Shown one piece after another: positions 27,485 to 35,730 of a stretch of DNA of 64,000 nucleotides. The DNA lies in NCBI RefSeq assembly GCF_000013565.1, contig NC_007802.1, positions 2,852,001 to 2,916,000 of the forward strand, in the 5' to 3' direction. The notes beneath the pieces were generated by a model. The model saw nothing but the letters and a program-made list of their open reading frames with translations. It did no database searches and had not been told where the DNA came from. The position numbers and the translations under genes were made by a program. Each line of letters opens with the position of its first letter. Within the stretch, counting starts at the first letter, position 1. Source of the stretch: Jannaschia sp. CCS1. Lineage in GTDB: Bacteria > Pseudomonadota > Alphaproteobacteria > Rhodobacterales > Rhodobacteraceae.

Positions 27485-28281
27485 TCCGGCTTTCCGGCAG
27501 TATCTCCACGTTGCGAAATGCCCTCCGAAGACCTGGCGAAGGCATGTTCCACTTCCTTGGCGAGTTCCTCAGGGGAAAGGTAGGTCAGGTCAATGATCTG
27601 GTTGCGCATCCTGAGGAGCTTTGTAGCGCGCCTCATGACATTCTCCATGCGTGCTCGACCAATGCGTTCGGCGGCCTCGAGCCAGCCAGCCGCAATGGCC
27701 CGCGCAAGCTGGGCGTCCGACGCTATCGACGCACGCTCGAATATCTGGACCATCGCATCCTCGCTGAGCCCCTCAAGCAGCCGCCAGCGATCGTCACCCG
27801 AACTTTCGCCCTGATCAAGGGTGCGGCCGCGCATCCAGAGCCTCTGAATAGTGTTGCGCACACCTCCGGAGAAACGCGCTCTCTGTCGCGCAGAATAGCG
27901 CCAGACAACGAGCTCCTGAAGCATGATGCAGGCGAGAAAGGCCCATACGTCATCGCGAAGCAATTCAGGAGAAGCCAACTGCGTGTGTCCGGCCAGCCAT
28001 TTCGCCGCGTCGATATCGAAGGCTGCCTTCTGTTTATCAGAAGCCCGGTCAGGAAAGCCGTGCCGTTTCGCAATCGCCGTCAGCGAGGAGCGAATTTCGT
28101 CAACCAATTCGGGAGAAACTGAACCGCCGCTTGGAGCATACCAAATCCATCCCTCATATTCGTTCCGGCGTCTATCTAAGCCAAAGAGTTCGCCTTTGTC
28201 GTCGGCGAGACGTTCGAGATCCTCCATGCATCTCGTGACACCAATAGCGTTCAGGCGCGGAAGAAGCCTCACATTGCTCAT
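27406..28281 (-). CDS. DUF6339-like protein, last gene of the Z1/GHKL defence operon
   Basis: A 291-aa protein starting at 28281 (MSNVRLLPRLNAIGV), overlapping the preceding gene by 4 bp. It is mostly helical, with WIWYAPSGGSVSPELVDEI in the N-terminal third, LRDDVWAFLACIMLQELVVWRY in the middle and a basic C-terminus. No catalytic motif is obvious. I associate it with the DUF6339 family because such proteins accompany Z1 and DUF4420 genes; that is from memory of neighbourhoods, not a search. Its final 79 bp are antisense to the methyltransferase 3' end. Confidence 0.6.
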   Translation of the reverse strand: MSNVRLLPRLNAIGVTRCMEDLERLADDKGELFGLDRRRNEYEGWIWYAPSGGSVSPELVDEIRSSLTAIAKRHGFPDRASDKQKAAFDIDAAKWLAGHTQLASPELLRDDVWAFLACIMLQELVVWRYSARQRARFSGGVRNTIQRLWMRGRTLDQGESSGDDRWRLLEGLSEDAMVQIFERASIASDAQLARAIAAGWLEAAERIGRARMENVMRRATKLLRMRNQIIDLTYLSPEELAKEVEHAFARSSEGISQRGDTAGKPDQKRPIMSRITRAIRSARNGGTAFPT

Positions 28282-29192
28282 TCGATATCCCCTAATTCGG
28301 CCGCAGCATGGATGCTGGCATGGAAATGGCCCGGCAGGCTGTGCCGGATGTTCCTGACTTCGGACAGTTCGCGGCCGGGAAACGCCAAGTCGAGCCAGCC
28401 AGCGATCTGCGCGCCGACCGAGCCTTCCTCGCATCCATTGAGTTGCTCCGCGACATCTTCCGCGTCGAGAGCGGCCCCGACAATCTGCACCATCACGTCA
28501 CCGAGGATCGCCTGCAGCGTGAGCGTATCGCCGCTCACGACCCGTTCCGCCAATTCCTCATGGTCCGAATTGACGTAGAGGCGGATCGAGCCCCCGAAAT
28601 CTGCGGAGAGCCCTCCCGGCTTCCAAGAGAGATACCAAGGCGCCGTGACGTGCCGGTGGTTAGGGAACGTCTCGGTGAAGGAGACGACCTCGATCGGGAA
28701 CCGGTTGTCGCCACCATCCTCGAGCTCGACCGAGAATTCGTCCGTCCAAAGGCGAGATCCGGTGCGGGTGGGGGACAGGATCGAGGCATTCTCGGCTGGC
28801 GTCGCGAGGAGCACGTCGATGCGCACATGCAGACGACCAGACAGTGTATTTCCAGGTACGATTGCATGCAGTTCCACCGGCTGATCCGTCTCCGCATCGA
28901 CAAATCGAGAACTCACGCGTTCGACGATCCTTGGAAAGCGACCCCGACCCGTACCAATTTTGAGAACGATCGCGAGCTTCAGTTCTTCGTCCGGGATCGC
29001 AAGCATCTCGGCTGCGACCCGCCGGTCGATCGATATGGAACCGCGAAACTCGATATCCGCTGCGTAATCCCATTCGTCGAAAATGGGTTTCATAGGCGGG
29101 AGAGGTCCACCGGTCTGGCCGATCATCCAGCGTCCCAGTGTTACAGCCTCATCCGGTAGGCTCAGGAACGGAAAGGCAAAGCTTGCGGTCAT
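28278..29192 (-). CDS. Unrecognised 304-aa component of the Z1/GHKL defence operon
   Basis: No family recognised. The protein is acidic, with alternating beta-type stretches (IEFRGSISIDRRVAAEMLAI, KLAIVLKIGTGRGRFPRIVE, GRLHVRIDVLLATPAENASI) that look like a beta-sandwich, then a helical C-terminal part. No transmembrane segment or nuclease motif is visible. It overlaps both neighbours by 4 bp (ATGA), so it is made together with the GHKL ATPase and the DUF6339-like protein. It may be a scaffold or target-recognition subunit; this is inference. Confidence 0.6.
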   Translation of the reverse strand: MTASFAFPFLSLPDEAVTLGRWMIGQTGGPLPPMKPIFDEWDYAADIEFRGSISIDRRVAAEMLAIPDEELKLAIVLKIGTGRGRFPRIVERVSSRFVDAETDQPVELHAIVPGNTLSGRLHVRIDVLLATPAENASILSPTRTGSRLWTDEFSVELEDGGDNRFPIEVVSFTETFPNHRHVTAPWYLSWKPGGLSADFGGSIRLYVNSDHEELAERVVSGDTLTLQAILGDVMVQIVGAALDAEDVAEQLNGCEEGSVGAQIAGWLDLAFPGRELSEVRNIRHSLPGHFHASIHAAAELGDIE

Positions 29193-31036
29193 TTGGCACT
29201 TTCCTCCTCGAAGCTGAAGCGGATGCCGACGGCTGAATCTTCCGGCACGGTGACACGGCAGGAGACGGTTCCCTGCACCTCCTCGATCCTAATTCCTTCG
29301 GAACCGGCGATCCTATCCCCGAGTGACAGGTCCACGAGGTCGACAACTATGTCGCCGGGCAGATCGTCTGCCGAGGTCAAGGAGCCATCCAGCACCAGAT
29401 GCGGACTTCCATGAAGGATGAGATCAGGCCGACTGCCATCGTTGGTCAGGTTAGCCTCGAACCTTGCTACGCGCTGTCCGTCATGGTGCTCAAGACCAAC
29501 GAAACGTGGTGCGGAGATCGTGATCTTCTTCCTGCTCCCGATACCGCTGGGGGAGGTCGCCCGACCCGGCCCCTTGCCCGAGGTGCTGGACAGAAGTCTG
29601 CCCAGCTTGGCCGCGGTCTTGGCAACAGAGGGCCCGCGATCCTCGCCCGTTCCAAGGGCAGCCATCGGCTGGACGTAGGTCGCCGCAGCCAGTTTCAGTT
29701 CCCGAAGCGCCACATTGACGAAGGTCTTGGATCGGCCCTTCGGCAGCATGTCAGGGATCCAGTCGTCATGTGCCGGAGGTTCGGCAACGGCGAAGGCCTT
29801 CTCGACCTCGTCCTCCTTCGAGCAGATGAAGACACCTGCCCATTCGAAGCGATTGTCCGCGAAGGCCTCGCCGGGCAGGTACCGGACGACCAGTTCCACG
29901 GGCCGCATCAGCGCAATGGCATGCGCCTGCTGGCGCATCGGGCTCTCCTCGCGCAGCGCCATCAGGTTGCGCGGCGCATTCAGTCCCCGGACAATCGAGA
30001 GACGGCCGAGGTCAGCAATCGGTTTACCGCTTCGGATTGTGGTGACTTCCCCGTCACCTTCGCCACGAACGTTTCGCAACGCTTGGGCATAAAGATCGAG
30101 CGGCGGGTAATTCTCGGGCACCGGGATCTCGACTTGCTCGCCCTCGAATTCGACACGCACCTCAATCTTTCGCTCTGGCGACGTAAAACGGCACATCCTC
30201 GGCCAGAAGTTCCAGAGAACAGTTTCTACGAGTTCAGCACGCAGATCTTCCCCGCGATCCACGTGGGGAGCAATGATCGCGATCGTCGTACCAGGCAGGC
30301 TCTCGTTTCGCGAAGGAAGTCCAAGGAGTTTGGAGAGCTCGACCGCTTCCGCGCCCTCGAGCGGTTCCACGCCACCTTCGTCATCGTGACGCCCCCACCA
30401 ATGCCGCCCGGTGAAGCAGCGACGCGCCTCGTCCGTGACAGCCTCAAAGGCATCGCCCAGATGGCATCCCATGATCCGGCGAACAGGGCTTCCATCGCAG
30501 GTGGTCTGGCTATCTGCGATAATGGTGGAGACGCGGCTCAATGAATAAAGCGAAGTCTTTCCGTAACCATAGGTCCCCCCACCGTGTTGCGTGTCACGCG
30601 CCGCGCCGACATTGCGTAGAAAATTAACGAAATCGAGGTCTTCTTCACCCATCGCGACATCCGCGCGGGTAGGTCCCGCCAAGCCAGTGGTATTGAAATC
30701 GGCGATCTCAAGAATCGAGAGGCGTTCCTCGCCAAGGAGGTCGCGCAAGCTAGCCTTGTCGTCATCCTCGTTGGTCGAATCTGCCTCTTTCGGCGGGAGC
30801 ATCCCGAAAAAGAAATCGCGCATCGAGGCAAGCGTCTCACCTTCTAGCGTCCGAAACCGCAGAAGAACCTCTACCTTGTTGCCCCTAGGTGCCGCATCGA
30901 CCGAGTTCTGCAGTGCTTCCCGGATCACCGTTTGTAGGAGGCCAAGCGTAGGGCGACCCAAGAGGCGTCGAAACCCCTCGCCGGCGATGTTTCCGGTCCG
31001 AGCAAATTTCTCGCTATGCAGATCAAGTGGGGTCAT
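29189..31036 (-). CDS. GHKL (MutL/MORC-like) ATPase of the defence operon
   Basis: A 615-aa protein with an N-terminal GHKL ATP-binding domain. The N box is TVIREALQNSVDAA (E40 catalytic, N44 Mg-binding). The G1 box is ILEIADFNTTGLAG, with the usual DxGxG loosened to D-x-N-x-x-G. The lid is GGGTYGYGKTSLYSLS (152-167). The remaining part resembles MutL-type transducer and accessory regions but gives no clear nuclease. I set the start at the ATG at 31036; the longer frame upstream overlaps the DUF4420 gene. GHKL ATPases of this kind clamp DNA and could couple ATP use to the nuclease subunit next door. Confidence 0.78.
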   Translation of the reverse strand: MTPLDLHSEKFARTGNIAGEGFRRLLGRPTLGLLQTVIREALQNSVDAAPRGNKVEVLLRFRTLEGETLASMRDFFFGMLPPKEADSTNEDDDKASLRDLLGEERLSILEIADFNTTGLAGPTRADVAMGEEDLDFVNFLRNVGAARDTQHGGGTYGYGKTSLYSLSRVSTIIADSQTTCDGSPVRRIMGCHLGDAFEAVTDEARRCFTGRHWWGRHDDEGGVEPLEGAEAVELSKLLGLPSRNESLPGTTIAIIAPHVDRGEDLRAELVETVLWNFWPRMCRFTSPERKIEVRVEFEGEQVEIPVPENYPPLDLYAQALRNVRGEGDGEVTTIRSGKPIADLGRLSIVRGLNAPRNLMALREESPMRQQAHAIALMRPVELVVRYLPGEAFADNRFEWAGVFICSKEDEVEKAFAVAEPPAHDDWIPDMLPKGRSKTFVNVALRELKLAAATYVQPMAALGTGEDRGPSVAKTAAKLGRLLSSTSGKGPGRATSPSGIGSRKKITISAPRFVGLEHHDGQRVARFEANLTNDGSRPDLILHGSPHLVLDGSLTSADDLPGDIVVDLVDLSLGDRIAGSEGIRIEEVQGTVSCRVTVPEDSAVGIRFSFEEESAK

Positions 31037-32037
31037 GAGGTGAACTCCGACAAGACGGCTGCCGTCTGCGCCGGGTCGAGCAGATGCCCACGGGCGGTCG
31101 AGAGGTCGATCTCGTAGGTTAAATTCACGACTCCCGCGGGTAACATATCGTCCGAAAACGATGCGGGTGTCACGCTCGGAAAACCGGTCGACACGGCGTA
31201 GAAGTCTATACCTTCGATCGCGAAGCGCGTCGCATTCCATTCCTCTGCCCGCGGATCACGGCAACCTATTTCGGCCAACCGTTCGTCCAAGGCAAGCTCG
31301 TCTGTTCCATGCTTGATGATGGCCTGATGTAGCTCCGCGACGGAGAGAGCACCACCATCCACGGGCTCCAGCCGGATATGCACAAGGATCAGGCGACCGT
31401 CCGACGGAGGTAGAAGTTGTTCCGGCCCGTGTATTGTCACGCGCGCTGCATCGGAACGTAGTGAGCTCTTGACCTCGAGAGCGATGCTGCAGCGGCGGAA
31501 GTCGTGGCGCTGGCCGATCGGGCCGGTCCATCCGTCCAGCGCTTCGGGTCGCATAGCGGTCAGTCTTTCGAGGATAACCAACTCACCGATCAGCCCGCCG
31601 AGCTTGGTGAGAGGTATCTCGCCCTCGGGTGTCTTGGCGAGAAGATTGCGAAAGTCCTGTATGGTCCCGTGGACAGAGGATTCCGGGGGCTCGCCGTTCT
31701 CCAGCCTTTTAAGTATCTCCTCGACCAGTTCGGTGAAGACCCTGGTCAGCTGCGAATTGCGCAGAGTCACGTCGATGAAATGCTCGAGCTTTCCCGATGA
31801 TCTGAATGAAGAACGCGCGAGGACGAGGTTGCGGCTACCAACATTCGTACTCCCGCTGGCAGGACTTCCCACGGGAACGAGAAGCCGGGGTTCGCCTTGC
31901 GGGCCGATGGCGATGCGCACATGACCGTAGCCGGTTGTCACTGCCGTCGCACGGCTCGGAACTTCCAGGATTCCGTCACCTTGTCCAGTGGCGCGGATCT
32001 CGATCCATTCCCTCTCGAGCAATCCAAGATCATGCAT
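31033..32037 (-). CDS. PD-(D/E)XK motif protein (DUF4420-like), candidate nuclease of the defence operon
   Basis: A 334-aa protein with a recognisable PD-(D/E)XK core: helix GLIGELVILERL (E152), then WTGPIGQRHDF (D179) and the strand ALEVKSSLRS (E188-x-K190). This is the layout of DUF4420 proteins found next to Z1 ATPases. It should be the DNA-cutting component. The start at 32037 overlaps the Z1 gene by 8 bp and the stop overlaps the GHKL gene by 4 bp. Confidence 0.75.
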   Translation of the reverse strand: MHDLGLLEREWIEIRATGQGDGILEVPSRATAVTTGYGHVRIAIGPQGEPRLLVPVGSPASGSTNVGSRNLVLARSSFRSSGKLEHFIDVTLRNSQLTRVFTELVEEILKRLENGEPPESSVHGTIQDFRNLLAKTPEGEIPLTKLGGLIGELVILERLTAMRPEALDGWTGPIGQRHDFRRCSIALEVKSSLRSDAARVTIHGPEQLLPPSDGRLILVHIRLEPVDGGALSVAELHQAIIKHGTDELALDERLAEIGCRDPRAEEWNATRFAIEGIDFYAVSTGFPSVTPASFSDDMLPAGVVNLTYEIDLSTARGHLLDPAQTAAVLSEFTS

Positions 32038-34648
32038 CGGTGCCTTCCACTTCCTCGATCTGATCCTCGCCCTCTTCTGTCTCCTCGAGTGCCGGGGCCT
32101 CGATATCGACCGAGAAATAGCCGCCCGAGCGATCCTTCTGTCCCGGAAAAACGATGCCGAACCCGACGATGTCCGACACTGCGTCGAGTGCGACACGGGA
32201 AGGCGGCTTGTCGCCGCTCGATTTCCGTTCCTGTGGTTTCGATTTCGCGTCGATCAGGTAGAGGAGCAGTAGAGGTGCCTCCGGGCGGCAAGCCTTGTAG
32301 GTCGTCCAATCCTCCCTGCCCTCGGGCTCCCGATCAGCGTCGATCAGGATGTCGGCCTTGGACATCAATGCTTTGATGTCGGCGTAACGGGGGGATGCCT
32401 CGCTCAGGCGCGATCGACGCATGGTCGGAACTTGTCCGAGCTTGCCGAGCGGTTTGGCGGATTTCGTGTTCGATTTCGTCTGGATGACCGCAACGTTCCA
32501 GTGGGCAAGCGAGCTCTCCGCCTCGTCGAGATAGCGGATCAGATGCGGTTTCTTGAGGTCCATGTGCTCGCCGGAGATCTCGGTCGCGGCGACGAAGCGG
32601 CGCACCAACTGGAAGCGTATGTCCCGGAACAGGATTCCCCTTGTCTCCTCTGTTGCCTTGGCTGTTTCCAACATCGAGTCAACGAGTTGCGAGGCGGCGT
32701 TCCAGTTGCCCCCAACGATCTCACTATCACGATGATCGAAGCGTATGGTCTGTACGTGCTTTCCCGAGAAACTCATACTCGTACGGAGTGCGTGCTTCAT
32801 CTTCGTCGCCGCTGTGATCGCCATGCCGGGGATCGAGCGCACCTTCACCGCGAAGTCGCGCGGCGTGAGCTTGTTCTCGCGATAGACCGCGATGTCCGCG
32901 CGAATCTCCTCCTCGATCACGGCCAGAGAGCGGAACTTCGAAGCAAGATCCTCGGTCGTCCAGAGGCGTGGAAGATCTTCGTAGTCGCGGCGGTAGCCGA
33001 ACCAGCGACCCATCTGGAGCAACGTATCATACTGCTTCGAAGTCCTCAGGAAGAACGAGACGCAGAGCCCTTCAAGAGTGAGTCCGCGAGCAAGAACCGT
33101 TCCCCCGACCACGATGCAAGTGACCGGATCGCCTGTGTAGTCGAGGCGCAGGGCTTCTTCCGTCTCGCCATTCTCGACCGGATAGCGGAGTGCATCGATG
33201 ACCGCGGGTAGATAAGCAAGAACGGTATCGAAATCCTCCGGGATGCGATCTCGGCCAGCAGGAGCTGTTCGTTCCAGTTCGCGCTCGAAAACCTCGCGAA
33301 GTCTCTCTGCGGGTTCGCCAGTCCCGGCGATCAGGTCGGACTTTCTCTGTTCCACCCAGTTACGTATTAGCCCGGACATATATTCGTGCTGGCGCACATA
33401 CTGCGAGGAATGAACCAGCATCGACATGTGCTCGCCGTCCTGCCCACGTGAACGGCGGATGGCGCAGCTAGTAAGAAACCAGAGGATCGCGTCCTCGAGA
33501 CTCCGGGTCATTTCGGGATGGAAACTCTCCTTGTTTTTCGGCGAGGTTGGTCGCAGGCGATCCGGATCGTCTTGATGAAGGATGCGGATCATGTCGCGCT
33601 CTTCGCCTTCCGGCTCGGCGCTGTCGCTTCCGAAGACTTCGCGAGCTCCGAAATAACCGATTGGCTGCTCCAGTGCCGTGATGAAATCCCGCGGGTAGAG
33701 GTCATCCAGATCCTCGTCGTTACCGTAGGGATAGGGGTTGATGAATACATTGGCAAAGGGTGTTGCGGTGTAGCCGACGTAGGTGACGGCCGGCAGAGCA
33801 GCCAAGACAGTCCGGATCTCGGCATTGATCCGGGTCATGTCGAACTCGCCGCGCGCGGAATTCACAGAGGCCTGATCACATTCATCATCTATCAGGAGCA
33901 CCCTAAGCTCTCGCAAGACGACCGCTGGCGTTCTGGCAATCGTGCGGCGCAGCTGCTTGAGACGGCTCCCTTCCTTTTTCATTACGATCAACTGGGCGTG
34001 AGCCTCAGACGGCATTGCAAAGCCCCCGTTCGCAGGCTGGACGAAATCCCCTGCCGAATCGCTGGTGGTATATAGCTGCCAGAGACTGCGGTGGCGCAAA
34101 ACATCCTGCTCGAAGCGATCTTGGGTCTGCTTCCTGAGCTTGTTGGTCACCCCACCGAGAACGATGATCATGTTGTATCCGGCATCGACGGCCTTCGCCA
34201 TTACGGCTGTCATGTTGGCGGTCTTGCCGGATTGCACGTATCCTACCACCAAGCCGCGGCAAGCAAACTTGCCTCTTCCAGGATTGCCCAAGAGCGACAC
34301 TACCTCTGTAGAGGCTTTGTCAAGTGAACCTATCGTGTGGGGATTCCAGCCCTTTGTCTTGAGGTACTCGTGCAGCGCCGTCCAATGATGGCTGTTCTTA
34401 CCCGGCCCATGATACCAGTCTTCGGGAGCATCGACGATCGAGTGTCGACGGAGGATCTCTACGTCTTGGATCTCCGCTCTAACGATCTCCACGGCCTTTT
34501 CAAGATTTCCGATCATCTCTGGTCCCAAAGCCCCGAACAACCCCTCCATCTCGAGGCGGCAGGCGGCTGCGGCGTCATCGAGGGTGTGATAATTTGCACG
34601 TCTCTGACGGAGCTGAGTGGCGAAGGTCTCGATCTGGGGAGATGGCAT
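32030..34648 (-). CDS. Z1-domain ATPase/helicase-like protein, first gene of the defence operon
   Basis: An 872-aa P-loop protein. Walker A is VVGYVQSGKTANMTAVM (around 136-146), Walker B is RVLLIDDECDQAS (250-261). The region VVGGTVLARGLTLEGLCVS...LLQMGRWFGYR holds the superfamily-2-like motifs V and VI with an arginine finger, as in Z1 domain proteins. An N-terminal 100-residue helical domain precedes the ATPase. Z1 proteins have been predicted to be the motor of modification-dependent or MutL/MORC-associated restriction systems. It heads a five-gene operon whose genes all overlap. A short upstream gap to 34755 should contain the promoter. Confidence 0.85.
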   Translation of the reverse strand: MPSPQIETFATQLRQRRANYHTLDDAAAACRLEMEGLFGALGPEMIGNLEKAVEIVRAEIQDVEILRRHSIVDAPEDWYHGPGKNSHHWTALHEYLKTKGWNPHTIGSLDKASTEVVSLLGNPGRGKFACRGLVVGYVQSGKTANMTAVMAKAVDAGYNMIIVLGGVTNKLRKQTQDRFEQDVLRHRSLWQLYTTSDSAGDFVQPANGGFAMPSEAHAQLIVMKKEGSRLKQLRRTIARTPAVVLRELRVLLIDDECDQASVNSARGEFDMTRINAEIRTVLAALPAVTYVGYTATPFANVFINPYPYGNDEDLDDLYPRDFITALEQPIGYFGAREVFGSDSAEPEGEERDMIRILHQDDPDRLRPTSPKNKESFHPEMTRSLEDAILWFLTSCAIRRSRGQDGEHMSMLVHSSQYVRQHEYMSGLIRNWVEQRKSDLIAGTGEPAERLREVFERELERTAPAGRDRIPEDFDTVLAYLPAVIDALRYPVENGETEEALRLDYTGDPVTCIVVGGTVLARGLTLEGLCVSFFLRTSKQYDTLLQMGRWFGYRRDYEDLPRLWTTEDLASKFRSLAVIEEEIRADIAVYRENKLTPRDFAVKVRSIPGMAITAATKMKHALRTSMSFSGKHVQTIRFDHRDSEIVGGNWNAASQLVDSMLETAKATEETRGILFRDIRFQLVRRFVAATEISGEHMDLKKPHLIRYLDEAESSLAHWNVAVIQTKSNTKSAKPLGKLGQVPTMRRSRLSEASPRYADIKALMSKADILIDADREPEGREDWTTYKACRPEAPLLLLYLIDAKSKPQERKSSGDKPPSRVALDAVSDIVGFGIVFPGQKDRSGGYFSVDIEAPALEETEEGEDQIEEVEGTDA

Positions 34649-34754
34649 TACAAACCTTTGGTTGAAAACTCTTTTCTATATCTAGCTTCACGCAGGTTCG
34701 CGCGTAAAGAACCGGATGCGGCACTCCGCAAATTGAAAGAGATCCGCAGGGCGA

Positions 34755-34925
34755 CTAAAGTGGGATCGCCCGGGCCACCCGATTGCGTTGGTCGATGATC
34801 ACCGCCAGACAGTGCCGGACGCCGCCATTGCGCAACATTTCCCGAGCGTCTCGCTCAGCCTCGCGGCGCCGCTCCGCACGACGGTCCGCATGTTTACGGG
34901 CTTCGTCCGTGCCAACGAGCTGCAT
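34755..34925 (-). CDS. Possible small protein (56 aa), unknown
   Basis: A short open frame from an ATG at 34925 encodes a highly charged N-terminal helix (TDEARKHADRRAERRREAER) and a hydrophobic end (RHCLAVIIDQRNRVARAI). It lies just upstream of the Z1 gene on the same strand. A longer frame upstream lacks protein-like character. It may be a leader or regulator of the defence operon, or not a gene at all. Confidence 0.3.
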   Translation of the reverse strand: MQLVGTDEARKHADRRAERRREAERDAREMLRNGGVRHCLAVIIDQRNRVARAIPL

Positions 34926-35295
34926 TAGCCAGCGTGTGTAGGTCCGAACCCGGAGCCAGAAAATACCGCATAACGCGACTTGCTGTGGCCATTCAGACGC
35001 CACGCATCGAGGCGAACCAACCAGAACACCCGCCACGCCTTGTTCTCGTAACGTTTCGACCGCACCGGAGGTCCTCCCATGACCGAAGGAACCCCACGTG
35101 CCCGCAAACGGTACCCCGAAACGGAGGTGCAATTAGCGGACGGATACCAACACCGGAAGTATCGCAAGATAAAAGGCCTGGCACGGTTGCCAAGCAGGCG
35201 GTTGAATTCTCGGCCAATTCGCCGTGCCGGATCGACACGGACCGTGCCAATCCTTCTGGCAAGTGATTGATTTCCAAAGGATGCAACCGTGCCAA
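34907..35295. repeat. Cluster of CCGTGCC heptamers in the island control region
   Basis: CCGTGCC occurs at 34907, 35222, 35242 and 35287 and in inverted orientation (GGCACGG) at 35180-35186; three of the direct copies continue as CCGTGCCAA. The region 34926-35465 (540 bp) has no convincing gene, so the repeats may be binding sites for the AlpA-like protein encoded downstream or for the integrase. Confidence 0.5.
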
Positions 35296-35465
35296 CGCAA
35301 GGACCTCGCGCGCTCCATCTGCCTGACGTCCAGACGACGCGAGAAGCCAATAGCCGCCCTGCACCTGCCCTTCTACGACTCTTCTCTACGCACACGTTTC
35401 GCGGCTTTGGTTTGGCCGCCCCCTGCGGCATTCTTGGGGAAACCGGACCCGCTATCGAACCTAAC

Positions 35466-35705
35466 ATGCCAAAGCGCCCCGCCATCCTGCCGCCCACTCT
35501 CCAGCCACGCGGACTCTCTAGAACGGAGTCAGCAGCCTATATCGGCGTGTCGCCTACTCTCTTCGATCACCTGGTCCGCGACCGGCGCATGCCGCCTCCC
35601 AAGCGGATCAATGCCCGCACGGTCTGGGACCGGAATAAACTTGACCGGGCGTTCGAGCTGATCCCTGATGTGGATCACTCCGACCACAATCCCTGGGACG
35701 ACTGA
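35466..35705 (+). CDS. AlpA/excisionase-like HTH DNA-binding protein
   Basis: A 79-aa protein starting at ATG 35466. Residues about 15-45 (GLSRTESAAYIGVSPTLFDH LVRDRRMPPPKRI) are the MerR-like helix-turn-helix of AlpA/HTH_17 proteins, in which a helix-turn-helix is followed by a Pro-rich wing. Such proteins regulate the integrase or act as recombination directionality factors. It ends 25 bp before the integrase start, so both are probably one transcript. Confidence 0.75.
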   Translation: MPKRPAILPPTLQPRGLSRTESAAYIGVSPTLFDHLVRDRRMPPPKRINARTVWDRNKLDRAFELIPDVDHSDHNPWDD

Positions 35706-35730
35706 CGGCTGACGAAAGGCAGCGCGCACC

